A stretch of DNA of 64,000 bases, taken from positions 82,993-146,992 of the forward strand of contig NZ_PIPI01000008.1 of assembly GCF_003987315.1 (NCBI RefSeq), in the 5' to 3' direction. Origin of the DNA: Aliidiomarina haloalkalitolerans. Its GTDB lineage: Bacteria > Pseudomonadota > Gammaproteobacteria > Enterobacterales > Alteromonadaceae. Positions 9,772-19,412 of the stretch are shown here, in pieces (the stretch's first letter is position 1; every line of letters begins with the position of its first letter). The notes under the pieces are model-generated. The model was given only the letters and a program-made list of their open reading frames with translations. It had not been told where the DNA came from and searched no databases. The position numbers and the translations under genes were made by a program.

Positions 9772-10965
9772 TTAAACCGTTACAGTTACACCGCAAAAAT
9801 CGAGGATTTCTCCGTTCACATGCAAGTGCTTAAACTCATTATGAGCGACAAGATAAACCACTATATCTGCGTTCTGTGCAGCATCTCGATAGCTAGTTAA
9901 CTTAATCGATTTGTGCTCTGATAGATTCGGCTCTACTGCAAGTACATCAACTCCAGCATTTTGAAGCGAATGGAAAACCTCAAGTGCTGGAGCTTCTCGG
10001 AGGTCATCGATATTTGGTTTAAACGCTAACCCCATACACGCAATCAATGGGCTCCGACCATTATTAGTTTTAAATGATTCTATTTGACTTAAAATGCGGT
10101 CTATAACCCACACTGTTTTATAGTCATTTATCTCTCGTGCAGCTCGAATAATTCGAGCATCATCGCCTCCGGCATGCACGATGAACCATGGGTCCACGGC
10201 AATACAATGGCCTCCAACTCCAGTTCCAGGTTGGAGAATATTAACGCGAGGATGTCTGTTCGCCAGCCGAATCAATTCCCAAACGTCAATGCTAAATTTC
10301 TCGCACAAAATAGAAAGTTCGTTTGCAAAAGCAATGTTCACATCACGAAAGCTGTTCTCAGTTAATTTTGCCATCTCTGCTGTTCGAGCGTCAGTTACCA
10401 ATACATCTCCAGAAACAAAGCCCCGATAGAACTCCGCAACTTTTTGACCGGCTTCCGCGGTAAGTCCTCCGACAATTCGATCGTTCTCAACCAGCTCTCG
10501 CATAATGTGACCAGGCAGCACTCGCTCTGGACAATGAGCGATAAACAATGACGAAACATCTACCCCCTCTTCTGTAAGGACTTCAGCAACTCGCTCTGTA
10601 GTTCCGATAGGAGATGTCGACTCGAGGATAACTAGATCGCCTTTCTTGACAACGCCAGCAATTGATCTAGTTGCTGCAACAACATAATCTATATTTGGAA
10701 CATGATTGCCGTGAAATGGTGTAGGAACCGCAAGTATAAAAACATCAGCCGGTGAAGGCGTTAATGAAGCTATTAACCCCTTAGATTTGACTACTTTAGC
10801 TACGTAGGCGTCCAGTTCAGGCTCAACAATGTGGATTTCTCCTCGATTAATTACATCGACCACTGATGAGGAAACATCTACACCAATCACTCGATGACCT
10901 TGGTTCGCCAATAGAGCAGCTGTTGGCAAGCCAATATAACCAAGGCCAACTACGCATACCACCAT
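9772..10965 (-). CDS. wecC: UDP-N-acetyl-D-mannosamine dehydrogenase
   Basis: This 397-residue enzyme oxidises UDP-ManNAc twice with NAD+ to UDP-ManNAcA. It has the N-terminal Rossmann motif VGLGYIGLPTAALLA, the AEMAKLTENSFRDVNIAFANE linker helix and the catalytic cysteine in GVGGHCIAVDPWF, followed by the C-terminal UDP-binding domain (GLAFKPNIDDLREAPAL). Length matches the WecC/CapL family. It precedes wecB in the same operon. Confidence 0.96.
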   Translation of the reverse strand: MVVCVVGLGYIGLPTAALLANQGHRVIGVDVSSSVVDVINRGEIHIVEPELDAYVAKVVKSKGLIASLTPSPADVFILAVPTPFHGNHVPNIDYVVAATRSIAGVVKKGDLVILESTSPIGTTERVAEVLTEEGVDVSSLFIAHCPERVLPGHIMRELVENDRIVGGLTAEAGQKVAEFYRGFVSGDVLVTDARTAEMAKLTENSFRDVNIAFANELSILCEKFSIDVWELIRLANRHPRVNILQPGTGVGGHCIAVDPWFIVHAGGDDARIIRAAREINDYKTVWVIDRILSQIESFKTNNGRSPLIACMGLAFKPNIDDLREAPALEVFHSLQNAGVDVLAVEPNLSEHKSIKLTSYRDAAQNADIVVYLVAHNEFKHLHVNGEILDFCGVTVTV

Positions 10966-11013
10966 AATGTAACTCCGTACATAGAATTTCGAATAGAATA
11001 GTTGTTTTTATAT

Positions 11014-12012
11014 CTATTGGTAAATAGATATAACCGAATCGGCGAATTTAGTCCCTTCATTGTCCGAAGCTAAACTACGCTCTTTGTTCAGTAACTCTTT
11101 CGTCTTAAAAAGAAAATCATTAAAATCCAAAGAACGATATACCACTGCATTCTGAGGACGCTCTACAACATCACTACATAAAACATTGCACCCAGAGCAT
11201 AGAGCTTCTCGAACAGACAATGCATCGCCATCGGTCATCGTTGGTCGAATAAATAATTGTGCAAATTTGAGTAACTCCTGAATATTAATAGCTCTATCGA
11301 AATAATAAGTACGTTCTCGCAATAAAGCACTGGAGCTAGATTCCATGGTAGATTTGTACTTGCCAGTCGTATCAATTACTACAAAATTAAAATCAGGTGC
11401 CAAATGACTACTTGCTAGCATACTCAAAGCTCTACACGCAAATCTTACGCCATATAGGTCATGGCCTTCGAATTCAGCATAAGATGTCGCAATCATAAAT
11501 ATGGTTGGCGATGTCCTATCAACATGGGCTATGTTTGCTGATTGACCAACATCGCACATATCAAAGCTACTAGGAATGTAGGCTGGAATAATTGATAAGA
11601 AATCAGGAGGAATTTCCTTGTCTAGCTCTTTCCCCAGCTTACCATTTACAAATATTGTATGCACGGAGAAAAAGGACATTATTTTTAAAAAATAGGTTGG
11701 AGGTCGCCTGTTGTTATGGTGAGTGTAAATAACGCGCTTTCGAAAAAAGAACCCGAGAACAATTAAAATTGAATTAATTATAGGCGATGACAGTTGGACA
11801 TGCCAATTGTTAGCAGCAAATACTAAAAAAAAGAGTTCTGGTAAACCTAGTCTTTTAAAAACACCTTTTTCATTTAGGGCATTTAATAGTTTTAAATCAA
11901 CCACTATTGCCTTGTGCCCTTTTTGCGACAAGAATCTCTGCAACCTTAGTGAATGGGATGCAATTCCTCCCACTCTGGGATAAACTGGGCTAAATATTGC
12001 GACTTTTTTCAT
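11014..12012 (-). CDS. Glycosyltransferase, GT-B fold (family 4-like)
   Basis: The 332-residue protein starts with IFSPVYPRVGGIASHSLRLQ, typical of GT4 acceptor domains with a glycine-rich loop. A C-terminal donor domain follows (FIRPTMTDGDALSVREALCSG), where the E in the VREALCSG helix corresponds to the nucleotide-sugar-binding Glu. It is AT-rich compared with wza-wzc, as is usual for the variable part of such loci. It presumably adds one sugar of the repeat unit. Specificity is unknown. Confidence 0.8.
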   Translation of the reverse strand: MKKVAIFSPVYPRVGGIASHSLRLQRFLSQKGHKAIVVDLKLLNALNEKGVFKRLGLPELFFLVFAANNWHVQLSSPIINSILIVLGFFFRKRVIYTHHNNRRPPTYFLKIMSFFSVHTIFVNGKLGKELDKEIPPDFLSIIPAYIPSSFDMCDVGQSANIAHVDRTSPTIFMIATSYAEFEGHDLYGVRFACRALSMLASSHLAPDFNFVVIDTTGKYKSTMESSSSALLRERTYYFDRAINIQELLKFAQLFIRPTMTDGDALSVREALCSGCNVLCSDVVERPQNAVVYRSLDFNDFLFKTKELLNKERSLASDNEGTKFADSVISIYQ

Positions 12013-12024
12013 AAAGGTTAAATT

Positions 12025-13098
12025 CTATATCTTGGCTATCCGAGTAAATTCCTCAACGAAATTCTCATTTGAGTAATTATTGCTTAATAAATAAGATTCC
12101 CAAGAGAAATTCACCATAGTATCAGGTGACGAAATAAGACTATCAATTTTAGACGCAATTTCGACTGGGGATCTGGTATTAAACAAGTAACCTGTCTTGT
12201 CGTGAACTATTAACTCTCTAGGCCCTGTAGGACAATCTACTGAAAAAACGGGCAACGCCCGAGAGTTTGCTTCAGGTATTACCATAGGGAGCCCTTCATA
12301 CTTTGAAGTTAAAACCAAAGCGCTACTAGTAGAGTAAAGTTCTTCTATATTGCTAACAAAACCGACAAATCGAACTCTCTCTTCTATTCCTAGCTCAAAT
12401 GCTAGTTCTTTAAGTGATATCTCGTCGGGGCCCGTCCCTGCTATTACTAGCTCAAAGCGAACTGGCAAACACGAGAGTATGTTTAACATCAAAGGATAAT
12501 CTTTCTGCTTTGTTAACCGCCCTACCGCTAATAAAGTGATAGTATCCCGATTAAGCTTGCGAAGTGTTGATCGTTTCACCTCATCGAAACTTAAGCCAAT
12601 TGACTCTATCCCAAGGGGATTCGCAAGAACTTTTAATTTACTTCTTAATAAAATTGGATATTGCTCAACGTCTCTGCTTGTAAGAACTGTAACTGCTCTA
12701 GCTCGAATGTAAGCGATATTTCTCAGGAACCTTATAAATCGAGAATCAACGGAATAATAATGGTTATGCTCGCACACTACCACTTTCGTTTTAAGTCCTA
12801 AACAGGAAAAAATAACTCTAATCGACTCAAAGGTCTTAAAAGCAATCACATAATCAAAATCTTTTAATTTTTTTCTTAACAGAAAAGTTTTCATTATCAA
12901 GCTATTAAATTTATTGTAATTTTCGAATGCTAACGATGCCCTCTTCAAATTCTTTGTGTTGTATACATCAACAGCATTAGAGTACGTAGTTATTATAGTC
13001 ACATCATGACCATTTGAAGTTAACAAGTTTGCCAAAATAACAGCAACGCGTTCAGCGCCACCGGATGACAATGTACTAATTACTACAGCGATTCTCAT
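12025..13098 (-). CDS. Glycosyltransferase family 4
   Basis: The 357-residue GT-B enzyme opens with VISTLSSGGAERVAVILANLL, a hallmark of GT4 sugar transferases, and has a donor-site region with LAVGRLTKQKDYPLML and TSKYEGLPMVIPEANSRALPV (E-G-x-P with the following Glu). It overlaps the upstream kinase-like gene by 4 bp. It is expected to extend the undecaprenyl-linked repeat unit at the cytoplasmic membrane. The sugar transferred cannot be predicted. Confidence 0.88.
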   Translation of the reverse strand: MRIAVVISTLSSGGAERVAVILANLLTSNGHDVTIITTYSNAVDVYNTKNLKRASLAFENYNKFNSLIMKTFLLRKKLKDFDYVIAFKTFESIRVIFSCLGLKTKVVVCEHNHYYSVDSRFIRFLRNIAYIRARAVTVLTSRDVEQYPILLRSKLKVLANPLGIESIGLSFDEVKRSTLRKLNRDTITLLAVGRLTKQKDYPLMLNILSCLPVRFELVIAGTGPDEISLKELAFELGIEERVRFVGFVSNIEELYSTSSALVLTSKYEGLPMVIPEANSRALPVFSVDCPTGPRELIVHDKTGYLFNTRSPVEIASKIDSLISSPDTMVNFSWESYLLSNNYSNENFVEEFTRIAKI

Positions 13099-14195
13099 TG
13101 TTGCAAGATCCTTTTACAATAATCCTCTGGGGTCTTTGAGAAGTCGTTAACTAAGATACTAAACTTTGTTGACAAAAGCGCCTTCTTCATTACCTTCGAT
13201 ATATAGTTTTCAGCATCTTCTATATTCTCGATAGAGTCGATACCGAAGAATCTAAAAAAGTGAGAATTATATGCAATTAACTCATACGCACCTTTAAACT
13301 CTGTTCTTAACACTGCTAAATGATGCGATATATAAGCATCGATACCTTCACCGTAGCTATCGCCTTTCGATTTTGGAAGTAACCACGTGAGCTTATCAAT
13401 CGGTAATAATTCTTCAGTTTTTGATAATGTATATAAACGATGAGGTGGAACTCGCCTGCAGACTGCCTTCACTCCGAAAATAAGACGTCGAAAGTGCCAA
13501 TGAATAAATCCTAACTTGCGTAAAAAAGTCCCTTCGTCAAATGAAACCTGATCATAACTAACACCGTTATATGGATACACATGAACGGCCATCAGATTTA
13601 TATAGCAATTACCAGCATCATCAACATAAACTAAGTCATCTGCCAAAAATTCTGCACCAAATTTTTTAAGTGCCGTGTAAGAAAGCGTGGTTTTACCAAC
13701 CCCACCCGACCCACTCAAAACATGAACTCTTGAATCAGCGACAAAAGCGCTAGCATGCATAATAATATGTCCTTTTGACAAGGACACCATAAAAACGTTA
13801 AACAGAATTACATTATATAAAATGGACGCATATTGCTGTTCCGCAGCTGTTACAAATTTAATCGTTAATAGCTTTTGTAAGAGATTAGGAATCTTTTTAC
13901 CTAGTTTCATTCGTAATGAAGACTTCAAAGAAACAACGCAAACCACTAATCCAGTCGCGTCTTTATAGTAGAGAAAGTCTGCAATATGGTTTGAGTACTC
14001 AATAATGCCTTCCCGATCACGGTCGAAATTAAGAAATTTTTTGTTACTTAAAAAGATAAAAGTAATATCGTAAAGAGGGAGTTCATTGTCTACCCTATCT
14101 CCAGCTCTGAAATCATAACTTAAAGAGCGATGTAAAGTGTCAGCAGCTTCCACTCGAAAGTTCACTTTACCAATTTTATAATACCTATATTGCAT
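13095..14195 (-). CDS. HPr kinase-like P-loop protein of a polysaccharide operon
   Basis: The 366-residue protein has a Walker A loop GSGGVGKT at residues 162-169 and, further on, ADDLVYVDD. This layout matches the HprK-related proteins found in exopolysaccharide and peptide-modification clusters. The N-terminal 140 residues have no recognised motif. Its position between wzy and the glycosyltransferases suggests a regulatory or modifying role in assembly. True HPr(Ser) kinase function is unlikely because the protein lacks the N-terminal HprK domain and sits in a capsule locus. No firm function can be given. Confidence 0.65.
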   Translation of the reverse strand: MQYRYYKIGKVNFRVEAADTLHRSLSYDFRAGDRVDNELPLYDITFIFLSNKKFLNFDRDREGIIEYSNHIADFLYYKDATGLVVCVVSLKSSLRMKLGKKIPNLLQKLLTIKFVTAAEQQYASILYNVILFNVFMVSLSKGHIIMHASAFVADSRVHVLSGSGGVGKTTLSYTALKKFGAEFLADDLVYVDDAGNCYINLMAVHVYPYNGVSYDQVSFDEGTFLRKLGFIHWHFRRLIFGVKAVCRRVPPHRLYTLSKTEELLPIDKLTWLLPKSKGDSYGEGIDAYISHHLAVLRTEFKGAYELIAYNSHFFRFFGIDSIENIEDAENYISKVMKKALLSTKFSILVNDFSKTPEDYCKRILQQ

Positions 14196-14199
14196 CTTA

Positions 14200-15288
14200 T
14201 TAACTCACTAACACTGAGGAATACGCCGGCGTATTGCTAAAATTAAACCAAAACAAGACGGAACTGTATATAACCATTCCAAAAATCACTATATGACGGT
14301 AAACCAATCCTTTTTGATACTCTAAGTGCAGTGGAATTAGAAATGAAAGTGACAACATAATGAATAAATCAGAGAAACGGCTAGCTACAGTATTAAAATC
14401 GAAAAATAGAAAATACATTGAAACACCGAATGCCAATGCATAAATTAATATGTCTTGCAGACTACTCTCAAAACCAAGTTTCATTCTATAAATTAGAAAA
14501 TACAATGCAAAAAAGAGTGAGGTTAAATTAAAGTAATTAAGGCTAATTGACTCATAATTAAATGCACCATAGTAGTAACCAATAACCTTATTGGAAACCG
14601 ACGCCCCAAAAAATGTAGAAGCATATATTAATAAATTCCCTATACCACCGTAAGCTATAGCGACTGCGAAACTTAAACCTATAATTACTAAAAACAGCCC
14701 AGGCGTAATAATTTTCTTAATGAAAATAAAAAATAAGCTAGAAAATGAGAAAACCTGAATTAGCCCAGACGACAGCAAGAGCATGGTTCCTGCTCGGCCT
14801 TTGCTACTTGAATATAGAAATAAGGCCAACATTACAAAGCTACCTGCGAGCATACTTCTAATCTGTGAAAGCTCTTTAAAAAAGATAAATGACATAAACA
14901 ACAAGCAACCAAGCCAGAAGTACTGTAATCGCGAGTAAAGGTAAAACTTTATTCCAATTGAGAAAGTGGCAACAACCACAAAAAGAGTCGTGTGATTAAG
15001 CCCCAGAGCTTTTATTATAGATACAACTGTCGCAAATATAAATTCATTACCGGTGGTATCTCCAACTGAGCGATAAAATGGAAATCCAAATTCACTAAAG
15101 CTTACTCGATGAAATATGTCGATGTAAGCATAGTAATCTATTGAGTCGTACCTAAACCCTACAACAATTATTAGGAGGATGCTGAAAATAGAAAATACAA
15201 ATTTATTAAGTGCAGCTGTTGTATTTGGAAGTAACGACTGAATACAAGTAAATATTGCAGCTATTGTAAAGAACGAAATAAAAATCAT
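14200..15288 (-). CDS. wzy: EpsG-family polysaccharide polymerase (Wzy)
   Basis: The 362-residue hydrophobic protein has about ten membrane segments and the periplasmic loop region FRYDSIDYYAYIDIFHR, which resembles the EpsG family (the YDxxxY-type motif near the first loop). EpsG/Wzy proteins polymerise lipid-linked repeat units on the periplasmic face. It overlaps the flippase gene by 4 bp and is strongly AT-rich with phenylalanine-rich helices, as is usual for polymerases of variable capsule loci. The family call rests on topology, motif and context. Confidence 0.8.
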   Translation of the reverse strand: MIFISFFTIAAIFTCIQSLLPNTTAALNKFVFSIFSILLIIVVGFRYDSIDYYAYIDIFHRVSFSEFGFPFYRSVGDTTGNEFIFATVVSIIKALGLNHTTLFVVVATFSIGIKFYLYSRLQYFWLGCLLFMSFIFFKELSQIRSMLAGSFVMLALFLYSSSKGRAGTMLLLSSGLIQVFSFSSLFFIFIKKIITPGLFLVIIGLSFAVAIAYGGIGNLLIYASTFFGASVSNKVIGYYYGAFNYESISLNYFNLTSLFFALYFLIYRMKLGFESSLQDILIYALAFGVSMYFLFFDFNTVASRFSDLFIMLSLSFLIPLHLEYQKGLVYRHIVIFGMVIYSSVLFWFNFSNTPAYSSVLVS

Positions 15289-16601
15289 CGACTCTTCACT
15301 TCACTAAGGTAGCGTTCTATCACGGTTGCAGATCGCTTTAAAGCCCGATAGTCAAAGTTCAATAGCATTACGTCTTCCTCTTTGTAGAGAAGAATCAAAA
15401 TAGAGCCATTTTGGATTAAGAAATAGGCTAGAGCTATCAGTGACACACCTAGAGAGCCAAAGTAGTAGGAAATCGGTACGAGTATGACCAAGCATACAAT
15501 ATTGTTAATAACAGTGATATTTCTGACCTTTTCTTGGTAACCAATAAGCATAGCAATGTATGCACAAGGACCACTTAGAGTGTTTATAAGCTGACCAGCC
15601 GAAAGTATAAGCAGCAAATAGAAAACTTGATTACTTTCTACCCCGTAAATTCCAAGCAGAGGCTTACCTAGTGCGGCAATAGCTAGAAAGACTAACAGCC
15701 CTACAAAACCAGATATTAAAACAGTAGCGCGGGTAACAAGAAAGAAGTCCTCTTTTCTCCCATGTGAATATATATAGGAAACAAGTGGTGGCAAAATTGC
15801 ATTTATAACATAGAGCATTAAGCTTGATAATATGGCTAATTGCTCTGCTGCTCGATATTCTCCTAATGCTTGCGCCCCGATCAAGCCGATCGTAATTACT
15901 GGCGTTAGCTGAAAAAAAGAAGATGAAAAAAAATTAATTAAAAAGTAATCCCGACTGAGCTGAGCGAAACGAAAATATTTAATTCGTTCTCTAAGTGCAG
16001 AGCAAAAATAATCTACAATACCAAATCTATTTAAAACATAAGAAAACCCAATTAAGTATGTAAGAAACATAAAGAATAGGATGGTTCGTTCTGGATTTTG
16101 AATTGAAAAAAACTCTAAGATAGAGTTTGCGATAAGAAAAAGAACAAACAGAACCATTATACAGCCTGATTCGAATATTATAGACTGAGCACCTTTCCCT
16201 ATTGTCTTCAATTCCGCAGCATACAAGTAAAGGTTGGCATGAAAAAAACCAATAATAACAAGAATGAGTAAGTCAACTTGCGAAAAACTTTCAATATAAG
16301 CACCTATCAATAAGGACATAAATATCATTATCATTAGATTTATAGATAAAAATCTTATTGCTTTAGATAATCCATTTTGACTACTCCCTTTTAAGCTCGT
16401 CCTATGTGATAGATACCAAAGGTCGCAACCAAACCTTAAGACACTTGAAATAATATAGATTAAAGTATGGAAAACCGCATAGATAGCTAAAAATTCTATA
16501 CCAAATATCCTGGATACTAAAATTGAACTTATTAGCATTAAGAGCATTCCAAGGCCTTTAAATAAGAAACCATTGGTCATTGCTTTTGCGATTACCTTCA
16601 A
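15285..16601 (-). CDS. wzx: Repeat-unit flippase (Wzx-like, MATE/PST superfamily)
   Basis: The 438-residue protein has roughly twelve predicted membrane helices spread over its whole length. The N-terminal helix contains GLGMLLMLISSILVSRIFG, typical of oligosaccharide flippases of the polysaccharide transport family. It would flip the undecaprenyl-pyrophosphate-linked repeat unit to the periplasm for the EpsG-type polymerase. It lies 40 bp downstream of wzc and overlaps wzy. Sequence divergence is normal for Wzx, so the call depends on topology and operon position. Confidence 0.88.
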   Translation of the reverse strand: MKVIAKAMTNGFLFKGLGMLLMLISSILVSRIFGIEFLAIYAVFHTLIYIISSVLRFGCDLWYLSHRTSLKGSSQNGLSKAIRFLSINLMIMIFMSLLIGAYIESFSQVDLLILVIIGFFHANLYLYAAELKTIGKGAQSIIFESGCIMVLFVLFLIANSILEFFSIQNPERTILFFMFLTYLIGFSYVLNRFGIVDYFCSALRERIKYFRFAQLSRDYFLINFFSSSFFQLTPVITIGLIGAQALGEYRAAEQLAILSSLMLYVINAILPPLVSYIYSHGRKEDFFLVTRATVLISGFVGLLVFLAIAALGKPLLGIYGVESNQVFYLLLILSAGQLINTLSGPCAYIAMLIGYQEKVRNITVINNIVCLVILVPISYYFGSLGVSLIALAYFLIQNGSILILLYKEEDVMLLNFDYRALKRSATVIERYLSEVKSR

Positions 16602-16641
16602 CGTCGGATGCCTATTGTTGTTCCATTACGACTTATTAACT

Positions 16642-18930
16642 TTATTTAACGCTTTCATATCCGTATGAATAATACCCATAACTACCATAACCGTAGGAGC
16701 TACGGGCAGTTCTTTCAATGCCATTCAGTATGACACCTTTAATTTCAATACCGGCTTTCTCAAAGCGTTCTATGGTGTATTCCACTTCTTTCACTTGGTT
16801 TTTCATAAAGCGTGCAACAATTAAGTTGGTGCCGGTGTAACGGCCAACAATGGCTGGGTCCGTAACCGCAAGAATCGGAGGTGTGTCTACTAGTACGATG
16901 TCGTAGCTTTCGTTTGCCCATTCCAGCAACTCCGCAAAGCCCTTGTGCATCAGCAACTCTGAAGGGTTTGGTGGCACGGTACCACGTGCCATAAACGCTA
17001 GGTTTTCAACATCGGTTTTTTGCACTGCCGTATTGCGGTCTGTCCGTCCCGCTAGTAGGTCTGAAAGGCCGTTGTCATTGCTTAAGCTAAACGTAGTGTG
17101 TAAATAGCCACGGCGTAAGTCAGCATCAATAATCAATACCTTCATACCTGCCTGTGCAAGTACCACCGCTAAGTTTGAAGTCACAAATGTTTTTCCAACT
17201 TCTGGGCTTGGGCCAGAAATCATCACAATCTTGTTCTTGGCTTCCATCATGGCAAAGTGCAGGCTCGTGCGCAGTGAACGTAACGCTTCGATGGCGTTGT
17301 CTTCCGGGTTGTCTCGCGCTAACAACAAGGTATTAAATTTCTGTTTGTTTGCGTGGTTTTTACTACGGCGCACGGCCTGTTTAATCTTGTCTTCAATTTT
17401 CAGCTGTTGTTCAGACAGCGGCACCGACGCATACACAGAAATGCCTGCGTCTTCTAATTCTTTTGGTGTTTCAATACCACGGCGGACAAAACCAAGTACA
17501 AATGCAATACCAACACCCACCATGCCGCCAAGAATGAGTGAGAGTAAAAGGATTAATGCCTTTTTTGGTGCAATCGGTTCAATCCGCACCATGGCGTCAT
17601 CAATAATACGTACGTTGCCAACCGTACCTGCACGCATAATGTTCAGCTCTTGCACTTGGTTTAATAGCTGCACATAAATCTCTTGGTTCACTTGCACGTC
17701 GCGGGTTAAACGCAATACTTCTTGTTGGGTTTCTGGCAGGTTTTGAATTTGACTCCGCAGCTGGTCGCGGTCTGCCCGCAGCTTGTCTTGCTGTTCAATG
17801 AGCGCTTTATAAGTCGGGTGGTTACGCGTGTATAAGCGGCTAAGCTCAGCTTCACGGAATGCCAACTCATTAATTTGCTTTTCAAGCTCGACTATTTGTT
17901 GCAATAAGCCCTGGGTTTCCAATTGAATGTCCACCGACTCACTTTGTAACCGGTAAGCATTCAGTTTGTCTTCGGCTATTTGCAAGTCTGCGCGCACTTC
18001 TGGCAGCTGCTCTTGCAAAAACTCTAAGCTCTTTTCCGCTTCCGCAGCGTTACGGCGAATGTTCTGCAGCAAATATTCTTGCGTAATCGCGTGTAAAATT
18101 TGCTGAATCTGTTGTGGGTTTTCACCCGCTAACGTCGCACTTAAAATACCACTTTGGCGGCCACGCTCGCTCACCCTGACTTCTTGTTGTAAATCGTTAA
18201 TCACGCGCAAACGGTGCTGTTGCTGCACACTAAACTCAGTTCCTGGTCGCGCTTGAATTTCTGCCACACGAATGGTTATTTGGCCAAATGGTGTGGTTTG
18301 CTCAATGGTTTCGCCTGTAACGCCATTAACCAATACTTGTCCGTCAAATTCAAGGGTAAAGCGGGTTTGGCTGTTGCCGCTGCTGTTGGCAGTCGCTTCG
18401 CCAGCAACTAGCGTTAAGCCTTCGCCAATAAGTGCGCGTGGTAAACGCAATTCGCTTACTTCGAGTGCTTCGCCACCCCAGGCATAGCTAGTGAACACAT
18501 TCGCCGGTTTTGGCTCGTCGCCACTGTAACGGCGCGCCATCCAATCACCAATAATAGGGAAACGTTTAGGCTGCACTTGAATGTCTAAACGCAGTTGGTC
18601 CACTACCGTACCCACCACCATGCGCGAGCGGATAATCTCAATTTCGGTTACCGCTGAGCTTTCTTGCGCGAACATTTCGCCTAAGTCACCTAAGCCGGGA
18701 ATGCCTTTGGCTTTCTCTTCAACTTGCAATAGTGCATCGGCTTGATAGGTCGGGTTGGTTAAAATAGCATAGCTTGCACCAATGGCGCCTGCTGCAAAGG
18801 TACAGCCGATCACCCACCATTTGTAATCAAATAGGGTTCCAATTAAGCGACCTAAATCGATCTCGTCATTTGCGCTTGTATTTGAAGAGTTACTCTGAGA
18901 CATACTGCTTACTTTGGTTGAATCAGTCAT
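16642..18930 (-). CDS. wzc: Tyrosine-protein kinase / polysaccharide co-polymerase Wzc
   Basis: The 762-residue inner-membrane protein controls chain length and export. It has an N-terminal Wzz domain with a first membrane helix (residues 37-55), a long periplasmic coiled-coil region (about 280-430), a second helix (about 455-480) and a cytoplasmic BY-kinase domain with Walker A GPSPEVGKT (about 570) and Walker A' LIIDADLRRG. The C-terminus is a tyrosine cluster (SYGYGSYGYYSYGYESVK) that is autophosphorylated in this family and dephosphorylated by Wzb. It follows wzb with a 48-bp gap. Confidence 0.97.
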   Translation of the reverse strand: MTDSTKVSSMSQSNSSNTSANDEIDLGRLIGTLFDYKWWVIGCTFAAGAIGASYAILTNPTYQADALLQVEEKAKGIPGLGDLGEMFAQESSAVTEIEIIRSRMVVGTVVDQLRLDIQVQPKRFPIIGDWMARRYSGDEPKPANVFTSYAWGGEALEVSELRLPRALIGEGLTLVAGEATANSSGNSQTRFTLEFDGQVLVNGVTGETIEQTTPFGQITIRVAEIQARPGTEFSVQQQHRLRVINDLQQEVRVSERGRQSGILSATLAGENPQQIQQILHAITQEYLLQNIRRNAAEAEKSLEFLQEQLPEVRADLQIAEDKLNAYRLQSESVDIQLETQGLLQQIVELEKQINELAFREAELSRLYTRNHPTYKALIEQQDKLRADRDQLRSQIQNLPETQQEVLRLTRDVQVNQEIYVQLLNQVQELNIMRAGTVGNVRIIDDAMVRIEPIAPKKALILLLSLILGGMVGVGIAFVLGFVRRGIETPKELEDAGISVYASVPLSEQQLKIEDKIKQAVRRSKNHANKQKFNTLLLARDNPEDNAIEALRSLRTSLHFAMMEAKNKIVMISGPSPEVGKTFVTSNLAVVLAQAGMKVLIIDADLRRGYLHTTFSLSNDNGLSDLLAGRTDRNTAVQKTDVENLAFMARGTVPPNPSELLMHKGFAELLEWANESYDIVLVDTPPILAVTDPAIVGRYTGTNLIVARFMKNQVKEVEYTIERFEKAGIEIKGVILNGIERTARSSYGYGSYGYYSYGYESVK

Positions 18931-18978
18931 TCTATTGTCGCTTTCAAGTTAATCTTAAAATTCATGGTGAATGTCGAG

Positions 18979-19410
18979 TTAAACAAGCTTTTTCGACCAG
19001 CTTAACGCGCTTGTTTCGAGCATTTTGAAAATCTGCTTAAATACTTCGTCGCTCTTTTTGTAAGGGTCCGGAATGTCTTTACCGCCGTCCCAGTGGCCGA
19101 GCAACATGGTTTTCGCCAAAGCTTCAGGGAAACGCTTGGCAATGTCGTCGCGGTGACGTTTTTCCATCACTAAAATCAGGTCGTACTGCTTGGCCAGCTC
19201 CGACGTAAACTGTCGCGCTGTATGCTCCGGGCACGGCACACCGTTTGCTTCCGCAATTGTCCGCGCCTGATCATTCATGTCGTGCCCTTGCATGGCATAC
19301 AAACCTGCCGACGCAACGTCTTTATGCGGTAGTTCCCGCTTTAGCAGAAACTCTGCAGTTGGCGAGCGGCAGATATTGCCAATACAAACAACGAGTATTT
19401 TGTTAAACAT
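18979..19410 (-). CDS. wzb: Low-molecular-weight protein-tyrosine phosphatase Wzb
   Basis: The 143-residue cytoplasmic phosphatase has the P-loop CIGNICRSPTAE at residues 9-20 (C-x5-R-S) and the general-acid aspartate in DIPDPYKKSDEVF. It removes phosphate from the tyrosine tail of Wzc, and the cycling drives polymer assembly. It lies 2 bp after wza. Length and motifs are fully normal for the family. Confidence 0.97.
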   Translation of the reverse strand: MFNKILVVCIGNICRSPTAEFLLKRELPHKDVASAGLYAMQGHDMNDQARTIAEANGVPCPEHTARQFTSELAKQYDLILVMEKRHRDDIAKRFPEALAKTMLLGHWDGGKDIPDPYKKSDEVFKQIFKMLETSALSWSKKLV

Positions 19411-19412
19411 AA

